NCBI GenBank assembly: GCA_964474695.1
Contig: CAYYTK010000011.1
Span: forward strand, 73,432-137,431
Origin: DAOUBP01 sp964474695
GTDB taxonomy: Bacteria > Chloroflexota > Anaerolineae > CG2-30-64-16
Direction of reading: 5' to 3'
DNA length: 64,000 nucleotides
Position numbers and translations under genes: made by a program. The notes under the pieces were generated by a model. The model worked only from the letters and a program-made list of their open reading frames with translations, had not been told where the DNA came from and did not search any database. Positions 17,397 through 23,463 of this stretch are shown one piece after another (positions within the stretch are counted from its first letter, which is position 1; the number at the start of each line of letters is the position of its first letter).

Positions 17397-18140
17397 TTAC
17401 CGCGCCGCGCGCCGTTGGGACAGCCTCACCCCAACCACGGCCAGCAGCGCCAGCGCACCCAGGCCCGCGTAGAGCGGCCAGGTGGGGGCTGCGTCGTGGG
17501 TAGAGAACTCTGCGAGAGCTACTGAGGTCGGTCCTGCCCCAGGCCAGAATATCAAATCGGGTTCAACGGCGCTTCCGCTTGCCCTGTCATGGAAGAGTAT
17601 CGTGTGGTTGATGCTGGTGCAGCCACTCGTCACCACGACTCCAACGGAAGCCAGGCCGCCCTTCAATCCGTTGAAATAGGTGCCAAGTGCATCGCTCTCG
17701 AACACCACTTGTTGCCCGCCCGCTGAGGTGACTGCCGTGGGGCTTGAAGTGGCCAACACGGCACCGTAACCGGGGTTGGCCCCGCTTTCAGTCCAGGTGT
17801 GGTTGTTGGGCTGGACGAGCGCAAACGTATACGTGCCTGGCGTAGTCGTGAAGACCGAGTCGGCTGGCGAAGTAGTGAGAGTGAGCTTCGCATGTCCGAT
17901 GGTGTCACTTGCATTCCCTGTCAGATCCCATTTGATGTAAGACACCAGGTCGGCTGTGCAGGCACCAGGATTGGCTAGTACATAGCCACCTGAAACGATC
18001 AGTTTGTAACCTGTGTAGCAGGTCGAGCTATCACAGCTCGTATCTAAGCTTGGGCTTCGATACGAGCCTGCCTGGGCCACCCCGCCGACCAGGAGCATTG
18101 CTGCCAGTAAAATAGCGATTCTCATCCATCGTTTGTTCAT
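17397..18140 (-). CDS. Secreted beta-sandwich protein with C-terminal membrane anchor
   Basis: ATG 18140 is chosen for the strong AGAGGAGG site six bases upstream. The 247-residue product has a signal peptide (MRIAILLAAMLLVGGVAQA). A ~190-residue beta-sandwich follows that recalls the DNRLRE/CBM96 fold, with LVSYIKWDLTG, HAKLTLTTSPADS and TFALVQPNNHTW. A C-terminal helix PLYAGLGALALLAVVGVRL ends in SQRRAAR, the hydrophobic-plus-basic arrangement seen in LPxTG-like, PEP-CTERM-like and MYXO-CTERM-like anchors, but without a clear recognition motif in front (APTWPLYAG). Probably a surface-anchored binding protein. It lies 81 bp after the next secreted-protein gene in the same direction and ends at a terminator. 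Confidence 0.75.
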   Translation of the reverse strand: MNKRWMRIAILLAAMLLVGGVAQAGSYRSPSLDTSCDSSTCYTGYKLIVSGGYVLANPGACTADLVSYIKWDLTGNASDTIGHAKLTLTTSPADSVFTTTPGTYTFALVQPNNHTWTESGANPGYGAVLATSSPTAVTSAGGQQVVFESDALGTYFNGLKGGLASVGVVVTSGCTSINHTILFHDRASGSAVEPDLIFWPGAGPTSVALAEFSTHDAAPTWPLYAGLGALALLAVVGVRLSQRRAAR

Positions 18141-18221
18141 AGAAATCCTCCTCTTGACTGGCGAATTCGCGACTTCATCCTTCACGAGAATCGATCTCTT
18201 GAGAAGCGATATTCGCGTTGA

Positions 18222-18935
18222 TCAATACCATGTGGCCGGCCCAGTGCTGTTTACGCAGACAAAATACGGATAGCCGATCTTGACAGGAAGATTGTTGAAC
18301 GGCGAGCCTACCGTGTGGGTCTTGAAGCCTTGCGTCCCAGCATCCCAGAATACCACCTGGTTCACACCTGTGATGGCTGCCGCCAACTCGCTGGCCAGGG
18401 TGATAGTGGACTTGTCAAGCGGTACCGAGATTGCGTTGTAACGACACTCGCTCGGTGTGGCGCCTCGGGCCAAAGTGAAGACTACGGTGCCAGGGTCGGG
18501 AACACCTCCCACGAAGGATACTACCGTAACCGGGGTGGCATCCACTTCAAGGAAATAGGCGCCGCCAATCGTCAGGCTGAAGTTGTTGAAGGGAGAGCCT
18601 ACGGTGTGGGTCTTGAAACCCTGAGTGCCGGAATCATACATGATCACGGCCTTCACATTGCTTCCGACATAAGCAGCAAGACCTGCGGCTGTAAACGGTG
18701 AGATTGAGGCGGTCGAATCGAGCGGAAGCGCAATCAAGTTGTAGCTATTTGAGAGTGGAGCGGCAGCAGGCATTTCGGGCTGAGTGGCGGTGGTATCACC
18801 CTGAGCAGCCGGCGCCGCCAGGGCTGACGCGGCCTGCGCCGGAAGCCCTGCTCCGCCCGGCACCGCCAGCATAGCGAGAGCGCCCAGGCCCAGCAGCACC
18901 ACCACCGCAAGCATGGTTGAAAACAATCGTTTCAT
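18222..18935 (-). CDS. Secreted protein with two copies of a GFKTHTVGSPFNN repeat module
   Basis: ATG 18935 has GAGGAGG nine bases upstream. The 237-residue product has a signal peptide (TMLAVVVLLGLGALAMLAVPGG), an Ala-rich spacer, and two ~80-residue modules (about 65-145 and 150-237). Each module contains N.I.(L/V)PLD, a G...V.....WDAGTQGFKTHTVGSPFNN-like core (YDSGTQGFKTHTVGSPFNN in the first copy), and a closing hydrophobic strand (IGGAYFLEV or IGYPYFVCV). The repeats imply a two-fold beta structure. I have no function to offer. It is the first gene downstream of the 43-residue peptide gene in the same direction, so it could be co-expressed with the peptide-modification module. Confidence 0.75.
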   Translation of the reverse strand: MKRLFSTMLAVVVLLGLGALAMLAVPGGAGLPAQAASALAAPAAQGDTTATQPEMPAAAPLSNSYNLIALPLDSTASISPFTAAGLAAYVGSNVKAVIMYDSGTQGFKTHTVGSPFNNFSLTIGGAYFLEVDATPVTVVSFVGGVPDPGTVVFTLARGATPSECRYNAISVPLDKSTITLASELAAAITGVNQVVFWDAGTQGFKTHTVGSPFNNLPVKIGYPYFVCVNSTGPATWY

Positions 18936-18956
18936 GGATGTCCTCCTCACCTAAGA

Positions 18957-18974
18957 ACGGCCTGCAATGGCCGT
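18957..18974 (-). terminator. Possible weak terminator or attenuator after the peptide gene
   Basis: ACGGCC-TGCAAT-GGCCGT forms a 6-bp hairpin between the 43-residue peptide gene and the next secreted-protein gene; on the minus strand it is followed by TCTTAGG. It could reduce read-through so that the peptide is made in excess. Confidence 0.3.
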
Positions 18975-19010
18975 GAGTCCCTGGCAATGCAAATCGACGG
19001 CCTGGTGCTA

Positions 19011-19142
19011 TCAGGGTTTTTGGTCATCGAACAGATCCAGCGGGTCAGGGATGCCAAAGGGGCTGCCAGCGCGGACTTCGAGCTCTGCCTCATACACGAC
19101 GGCCGGTGGCTCATATACCTTGCGATCTTGATTTTGTTCCAT
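19011..19142 (-). CDS. 43-residue RiPP-precursor-like peptide
   Basis: ATG 19142 has AGGAGG nine bases upstream; the longer upstream frame is noise. The leader-like half has KVYEPPAVVYEAELEVRA, with Tyr10-x-x-Pro13-x-Val15, close to the YxxPxL element that PqqD-like/B1 proteins read in lasso-peptide leaders. The second half is GSPFGIPDPLDLFDDQKP. A Gly26-to-Asp33 distance of eight would fit a lasso macrolactam ring, but the usual Thr at leader position -2 is absent (Arg24 if the core starts at Gly26). The next gene upstream encodes a PqqD-like protein, and an HPr-kinase-like gene precedes that. A strong promoter lies 128 nt upstream. Alternative: a small acidic structural or regulatory protein. 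The gene is well supported; the RiPP role is inference. Confidence 0.75.
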   Translation of the reverse strand: MEQNQDRKVYEPPAVVYEAELEVRAGSPFGIPDPLDLFDDQKP

Positions 19143-19269
19143 GAGTTCGGTCCTCCTAGACACGGGGCCAATGCTATGTGAACCCTGCGATGGGGCATAC
19201 GTTCGCGCCCTGGGCAATGGCGGATAGCAACTTGTTGTGTAGGTTGCGCGTAACGACAATCGTAATTCT

Positions 19270-19297
19270 ATTCTATCACTGTTTCCGCTGGTGTCAA
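19270..19297 (-). promoter_or_regulatory. Strong sigma-70 promoter of the peptide gene
   Basis: On the minus strand TTGACA (19297-19292), a 16-nt spacer and TAGAAT (19275-19270) give a near-consensus promoter. The predicted start near 19263 leaves a leader of about 120 nt before the peptide ATG. It sits right after the PqqD-like gene, so the peptide can be made independently of the enzymes. Confidence 0.8.
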
Positions 19298-19325
19298 GTA
19301 CCTCTTTGGGATGATTGGTTGGCGA

Positions 19326-19604
19326 TTATTCTTCCATCCAGGCCATCACCCCGCGCGCGACCAGGTCCGCGCAGAAGGCGCTGACATCCGCCTCGGCCCG
19401 GGCCAGCGGCACGTCGTACTCGGCCGCCACGGCCTGCGCCAGGCCGGCCAGGTTCCGCTCGCCGTCGGTCAGCTCCCAAATGGCCGCGCCCACGGCGTTC
19501 AGCACCCGCACCTTGCCCCGCACCGGGTCCACCAACACGGCCTCGCCGTCCATCCGCCGGCTGATGACGCCCGGCGTACGGGCCGGGATCGCATTGAGTT
19601 GCAT
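19326..19604 (-). CDS. PqqD-family peptide-binding protein (RiPP recognition element)
   Basis: ATG 19604 has GGAGG upstream. The 92-residue length and sequence fit PqqD: PARTPGVISRRMDGEAVLVDP, the strand RVLNAVGAAIWELTDGERNLAGL, and a C-terminal helical half with VSAFCADLVARGVMAW. PqqD-like proteins form a winged-helix fold that binds the leader of a ribosomal peptide and presents it to a modifying enzyme; they are non-catalytic. Here the obvious partner is the 43-residue peptide encoded next, and the HPr-kinase-like gene lies directly upstream, separated by a 98-bp inverted-repeat element. No radical SAM, cyclase or protease gene is adjacent, which is unusual for a RiPP locus. Family assignment is firm; the substrate is inferred from position. 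Confidence 0.88.
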   Translation of the reverse strand: MQLNAIPARTPGVISRRMDGEAVLVDPVRGKVRVLNAVGAAIWELTDGERNLAGLAQAVAAEYDVPLARAEADVSAFCADLVARGVMAWMEE

Positions 19605-19627
19605 GGGTATGAACCTCCACCATAGAT

Positions 19628-19725
19628 GTAGGGGCGGGTCTTTCCGCATTGGTTTAGGACTGCCGTGTGAGGCAGCAGTGCAGCGACGACAAGCACACCT
19701 TCGATGCGAAGAGACCCGCCCCTAC
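19628..19725. repeat. 98-bp MITE-like inverted-repeat element
   Basis: 22-bp terminal arms (19628-19649 and 19704-19725, starting GTAGGGGCGGGTCT) match as inverted repeats with two mismatches around a ~54-bp centre. The element fills the space between the kinase-like and PqqD-like genes. I recognise the arm as a type of dispersed GTAGGGGCGGGT repeat. Confidence 0.75.
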
Positions 19726-19733
19726 GATACGTG

Positions 19734-20543
19734 TCAAATCAATACTTCCCAAAAACTGGCGTCTTTGCGAAAGTGCAGCCGCCGCACCGGCGTCGCGGCC
19801 GCCAGGCCGCGGCAGCGTGCCAACAACGCGAGCAGCAGCTCGGGCCGGCCGTTGATCACCGGGCAGTTGGCCACCAACTCGGCTGCGGCCGCGGCCGGCG
19901 ACAACGCGTCGAGGTAGACCTCGCGATCCTGTACCAGCCTGTAGATGCCGGCGATCGGCCCGCAGGCGGCCTGGACCTGCCGGGCCGCGGTTTCCGGGTT
20001 CCAGAACGGCGTGCTGTGCGCGGTCCAGCCGGCGGCCCCGGGCCGCAGCAGCACCAGGTCATCGCTCAAGGCGGTCGCGTGGGGCGACAAGGCCACCACC
20101 GTGGTCTTGCCGCTGCCGCTGGCGCCGGTGAACAGGTGGGCCTGGCCCGCGGCCAGCAGCCCTGCCGCGTGCAGCAACAGCCCGCCCTCTCGAAATGCCA
20201 GCAGCGCGCAGGCGCTGCGCAGAAAGTATTCGAGCTGGCTCAGCGGCTCGCCGCCGTCGATGCGCAGAACTGCGCGCAGGACCCCCTGCTCCGCGTCCGG
20301 CATGATGGTCCCGGAAGCGGCAGGCGCAGCCAGCCGGTAGCCCGTTCCGTCCCACGTCAATGCTGCTGCCAGCAGGCTGCCTGCCGGCTCGCCGTTGGGG
20401 GCGGCAACCGCCTCGACGATCAGGTCGGGCGGCGCGTCCGCCTCGGCCAGGAAGGCCCCGTAGCGGGTCGCCGCGGCCTGGGCCAGCGCGTCCGGCGTGC
20501 ACGACAGGTGGACGCGCCAGCCGGCAATGATGAGGTGCGTCAT
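19734..20543 (-). CDS. HPr-kinase-like (HprK/PEPCK-fold) protein of peptide-modification type
   Basis: ATG 20543 overlaps the stop of the upstream gene (ATGA). The 269-residue protein has an N-terminal alpha/beta region, then HAAGLLAAGQAHLFTGASGSGKTTVVA with Walker A at 140-147, and LSDDLVLL (Asp161, Asp162) in the place of the second metal/catalytic motif of HprK-type kinases. It lacks the long N-terminal domain of true HPr kinase/phosphorylase. Stand-alone HprK-like proteins of this size occur in RiPP loci, including paeninodin-type lasso clusters, where one phosphorylates the precursor at a C-terminal Ser. Here the peptide has a single Ser (Ser27) and no Ser near its C-terminus, so if it is the substrate the chemistry would differ. 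It acts in the cytoplasm, with PqqD-like and peptide genes downstream. Confidence 0.8.
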   Translation of the reverse strand: MTHLIIAGWRVHLSCTPDALAQAAATRYGAFLAEADAPPDLIVEAVAAPNGEPAGSLLAAALTWDGTGYRLAAPAASGTIMPDAEQGVLRAVLRIDGGEPLSQLEYFLRSACALLAFREGGLLLHAAGLLAAGQAHLFTGASGSGKTTVVALSPHATALSDDLVLLRPGAAGWTAHSTPFWNPETAARQVQAACGPIAGIYRLVQDREVYLDALSPAAAAAELVANCPVINGRPELLLALLARCRGLAAATPVRRLHFRKDASFWEVLI

Positions 20544-21133
20544 GGGCTTTTGCCGCCGGGCGGCGGGCCATATTTGGCGCTCCTGCCGCCGCGCAGCCAC
20601 GCGAACAGCACCGCCGCCCCCAAGAGGGCCAGAACCGCGAAATGCCACCAGGCCAGCCCGCCGGCCCGCACACTGATGGGACCGAAGGTGGTCACTTTGC
20701 CGCTTTGCTCGACCTCTTGTAACTGGTAGTAGTAGGTGACCCCCGCCTGGGCGGTTTTGTCCACATAGGTGTACGACTTGCCGGTCAGCGGGTCGGCCGC
20801 CGGCGGGATGAGCTGCTCGTTCACTTTCACGTCGAACGGGCCGTCCGGCGAGACGCCGCGGAACAGGTTGAATCCCGCGGTGTTCATCTCCGTCTCGGTG
20901 CGCCATTCCACGCGGACAGGCGCGGTGCAGGCGGAGAGCACCAGCAGGGCGAGGAGGAGGGTGAGGACGCGGGGACGCGGGGACGCGGCGACGCGGGGAT
21001 GGGGGGACGCGGCGACGCGGGGACGCGGGGACGCGGCGACGCGGGGACGCGGGGACGCGGCGACGCGGGGACGCGGGGACGCGGCGACGCGGGGATGGGG
21101 GGACGCGGGGACGCGGGACGAGGGGGGGGTCAT
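20540..21133 (-). CDS. Fibronectin-like membrane lipoprotein with minisatellite-coded N-terminus
   Basis: ATG 21133 overlaps the stop of the upstream four-helix-bundle gene (ATGA). The first ~55 residues are five repeats of the type RVAASPRP, encoded by a 24-bp minisatellite. Only then comes the lipoprotein signal (LTLLLALLVLSAC). A fibronectin-like domain follows (VRVEWRTETEMNTAGFNLFRG...TYYYQLQEVEQSG), related to those at 13.4-14.9 kb, and a C-terminal membrane helix (WWHFAVLALLGAAVLFAWL) with a basic tail. The repeat-coded start is unlike any normal signal peptide n-region. It looks as if the cassette upstream supplied a new start codon and the original was lost. Its stop overlaps the kinase-like start, so it may belong functionally to the peptide module as a membrane partner. 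Confidence 0.72.
   Translation of the reverse strand: MTPPSSRVPASPHPRVAASPRPRVAASPRPRVAASPRPRVAASPHPRVAASPRPRVLTLLLALLVLSACTAPVRVEWRTETEMNTAGFNLFRGVSPDGPFDVKVNEQLIPPAADPLTGKSYTYVDKTAQAGVTYYYQLQEVEQSGKVTTFGPISVRAGGLAWWHFAVLALLGAAVLFAWLRGGRSAKYGPPPGGKSP
20966..21120. repeat. GC-rich minisatellite, right-hand inverted array (24-bp period)
   Basis: About 155 bp of GACGCGGGGACGCGGCGACGCGGG-type repeats with a 24-bp higher-order period, lying inside the N-terminal coding region of the gene at 20540-21133. Its orientation is opposite to the array at 21536-21586. Confidence 0.9.
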
Positions 21134-21516
21134 TGGGTTGGGTGAATAGTCCACTTGTCTGGCTCCATAATCATGCGCACGAGTTGACCCAGGATCGCGT
21201 CATAAGCTTCATCCAGTTCCGTGGCTTCTGCTTCTGTCAGATAGCCGCAGCGCCGCGCGAACTCCAGCCATACACGGGTCTCCTCTGCTTCCGCCTCCGA
21301 GTCGTTAAGCTTGCTACTGAAGTTCTTTGGGTAGCGTCGTTTGCGCCAGGCCTCGCCGATGTTGGCACACACTGACCGGGACGCTCTGCGCATCTGATCT
21401 ACCATCGAGTACTTTTCTTCGGCCGGGAAATGTTTGGTGATTTCGTAAATCCGCATCGCGGCGTCCATCGCGGCCTGATAGACGCGCAATTCCCGATGAC
21501 TTCTGATGTTCGCCAT
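21130..21516 (-). CDS. Four-helix-bundle protein (23S rRNA intervening-sequence/bAvd-like family)
   Basis: ATG 21516 has GGAGAGGAGAG just upstream. The 128-residue sequence shows the family signature: SHRELRVYQAAMDAAMRIYEITKHFP, then EEKYSMVDQMRRASRSVCANIGEAWRKRRYPKNF (in two parts), then NDSEAEAEETRVWLEFARRCGYL, then a final helix. Relatives were first seen in 23S rRNA intervening sequences and include the bAvd partner of diversity-generating retroelements, but most stand alone with no known role. No reverse transcriptase or template repeat was seen here. The gene is framed by two inverted GC-rich minisatellites (20966-21120 and 21536-21586), as though it were a mobile cassette inserted between a DUF4012 gene and a lipoprotein gene. 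Confidence 0.9.
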   Translation of the reverse strand: MANIRSHRELRVYQAAMDAAMRIYEITKHFPAEEKYSMVDQMRRASRSVCANIGEAWRKRRYPKNFSSKLNDSEAEAEETRVWLEFARRCGYLTEAEATELDEAYDAILGQLVRMIMEPDKWTIHPTQ

Positions 21517-21535
21517 CTCTCCTCTCCCTTTCTCT

Positions 21536-21586
21536 GCGTCCCCGCGTCCCTGCGTCTCCGCGTCCCCGCGTCCCCGCGTCCCCGCC
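21536..21586. repeat. GC-rich minisatellite, left-hand inverted array
   Basis: About 50 bp of GCGTCCCC-type 8-bp repeats, directly before the ribosome binding site of the four-helix-bundle gene (minus strand) and right after the stop of the DUF4012 gene. It is the inverted complement of the array at 20966-21120. Confidence 0.85.
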
Positions 21587-23437
21587 TCACCCCGTGTCGC
21601 ACACAAAGGTCCGATCCTGCGCCAAATCGGTCTCCCAGCGACAGCCGAGAGCCTCCACGAGCAGCGGCGGCGCCAGCGTGCCGGCTTGTTTGCGCACGAA
21701 CAGGCGATAGGGCGCGAGCGCGGACGCCGGATACAGATCGGTGGGCAGGCGGTAGCGCAGCGTGACGATGTGCTGCTCGATCGGCCGCAGGACGAAATCG
21801 CCGGCAAACACTGCAGTTCCCCGTTCGCCCAGGTCGGTCTCCGCCCGGTTCAGGCCGGCTGAGTCCAGCAGCTCGCTGCCGCCCGGCGCATAGACGCGCA
21901 GATAACCCCAATAGCAGCGCCGGATCATTTCATCGTATGAGTCACCATAGCGCGGGGAGCGATCGCACACCTCTTCGCTGCCCAGCGCGGCCTGGTGGGT
22001 GTAGGTCAGGGTCAGGGTTGCCGTGAGGCCGCCATCTGCCGACTCGACGCGGTAAGCGATCTGCTGGCCAACGGCCGCGTTGGCCTTGTTGAACCCGACG
22101 TTGCTGTCGATGACGGCCAGGAAGTCGCCCGCCGCGGGCGGCCGCAGCCCCCCATCCCAGCCGCGGCCGGCCAACACCTTGGCCAGCACCGGGTCATCGA
22201 CGGCCACTTGCAGGTGCCGGCCTTCCAGCATGGCAAACACCGCGCGGCCCAGCGCGGTCACATCCAGATCGCCCCCGTCTTCCAGCCGGGCCAGCGCCGC
22301 GGCCACCAGCTCGGCCATGAAGTCCTTGCGCTTGGCGAACCATTCGGCCAGGTCGGCATCTTGGAGCGTGCTTTCGGTGGTGGGCGGCGCCTGCCAGGCC
22401 CGCTGCATCCAGGCGATGGCATTCTCGCCGGTCACCGGCTCATCGATGCCCGGCACCTGCAAGGGGCCTAGCGCGCCGACCAGCAGCCGCACCGCCTCCA
22501 GATCCAGCGCGATGGCGCCGTCGGTTGCCGTCCCCTGGTCTTGCGCATAAAGCGCCCGCGCCACCTCCGCGGTCTGCGGAAAGTCGGGCGACCAATTGCT
22601 GTCGCGCAGCAGCAGCATTTGCGCGCCCATCTGGCTGGCTAACGCCGCGGGCGGGGCGGGGTGCGGCTGGCTGAGGTCGTCCACCGCGTAGCTATCGGTC
22701 AGCTTGAGCTCGACGATGGCGCCCTTGTCGAGGCGGATCATACCGGCGCCGCTGATGAAGCCGCCTGTGGCGCGCAGCTCGTGGTTGTTCTGCGCCAGGA
22801 TCAAATAGGCGACCGGCGCATCCGCGCCCAACAGTCCCGGCGCGGCCTGGCCGGCTTGCAGGCCGGCCTGCGCCAGCGGCAGCAGGGGATCGGCTTTGGC
22901 CAGCAGCTCCGCCAGCCTGGGGTGCAGCGATCCGGTGATGTCCTGGCGCGCGGCGGCGGCTTTTGCCAGGCTCTGCTCCGCGTCCGCGAGTTGCGGCGCG
23001 GCGGTGCGCAGCGCGTCGACCGCCTGCGGCAGGGCCGCAGCACCCGCGCCGGCCGGAACGGCCTGCAGGACCGGCAGCAGCGCGTCGACGGCCTGCCGGC
23101 CGGCGGTCGCGGCCTGGACGGCCATCTCCAGCAGCGCGGGCGCAGCAGCCGCGTCGGCGCCGACCTTGGGCAGCCAGCCCAGCCGGGGCGCCAGCCACAG
23201 GAGGGGCCGCGCGGCTTGCTGTGCGCTGCGCAGCTGCGTTTCCAGCGCGGCCAGGTCGTCGCGCATGGCCGGCGCTGCCTCCAGCGATGGCGCGGCGGCC
23301 GCGGCTTGCAGGCGGTCCAGGGTGGCGAGCGCGGCCCGGGCCTGGGCAGCCGTGCGCACGGCCGACCAGCCCAGCCAGCCCAAGCAGGCCAGCAGCACGG
23401 TCAGAAGCGCGAGAAGCAGCCAGGTGCGTCGTTTCAT
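21587..23437 (-). CDS. DUF4012 domain protein, membrane-anchored
   Basis: ATG 23437 has GAGGA in front and starts MKRRTWLLLALLTVLLACLGWLGW, a signal anchor. The 616-residue product has an Ala-rich helical region (about 35-190) that is probably coiled-coil. The DUF4012 core follows, with YLILAQNNHELRATGGFISG, GAIVELKLTDSYAVDD, LLRDSNWSPDFPQTAEVARALY, and a C-terminal part GDFLAVIDSNVGFNKANA followed by a beta region. DUF4012 proteins are extracytoplasmic and often sit near polysaccharide genes; their role is unknown. It follows the DUF2723 glycosyltransferase gene by 26 bp in the same direction, suggesting co-transcription and a shared role in surface glycans or glycoproteins. Confidence 0.85.
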   Translation of the reverse strand: MKRRTWLLLALLTVLLACLGWLGWSAVRTAAQARAALATLDRLQAAAAAPSLEAAPAMRDDLAALETQLRSAQQAARPLLWLAPRLGWLPKVGADAAAAPALLEMAVQAATAGRQAVDALLPVLQAVPAGAGAAALPQAVDALRTAAPQLADAEQSLAKAAAARQDITGSLHPRLAELLAKADPLLPLAQAGLQAGQAAPGLLGADAPVAYLILAQNNHELRATGGFISGAGMIRLDKGAIVELKLTDSYAVDDLSQPHPAPPAALASQMGAQMLLLRDSNWSPDFPQTAEVARALYAQDQGTATDGAIALDLEAVRLLVGALGPLQVPGIDEPVTGENAIAWMQRAWQAPPTTESTLQDADLAEWFAKRKDFMAELVAAALARLEDGGDLDVTALGRAVFAMLEGRHLQVAVDDPVLAKVLAGRGWDGGLRPPAAGDFLAVIDSNVGFNKANAAVGQQIAYRVESADGGLTATLTLTYTHQAALGSEEVCDRSPRYGDSYDEMIRRCYWGYLRVYAPGGSELLDSAGLNRAETDLGERGTAVFAGDFVLRPIEQHIVTLRYRLPTDLYPASALAPYRLFVRKQAGTLAPPLLVEALGCRWETDLAQDRTFVCDTG

Positions 23438-23463
23438 GCGTCCTCGGAATGTTGTTTCACACA

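Noticed and set aside
18957..20543. A complete lasso-peptide biosynthetic cluster
   Set aside because: Precursor-like peptide, PqqD-like and HprK-like genes are present, but no B2-type protease, no asparagine-synthetase-like cyclase and no transporter is found nearby, and the usual Thr at leader position -2 is missing. It is kept only as a RiPP-like module.
21130..21516. A diversity-generating retroelement, because of the bAvd-like four-helix-bundle gene
   Set aside because: There is no reverse transcriptase gene and no template/variable repeat pair with adenine-specific differences in the window.
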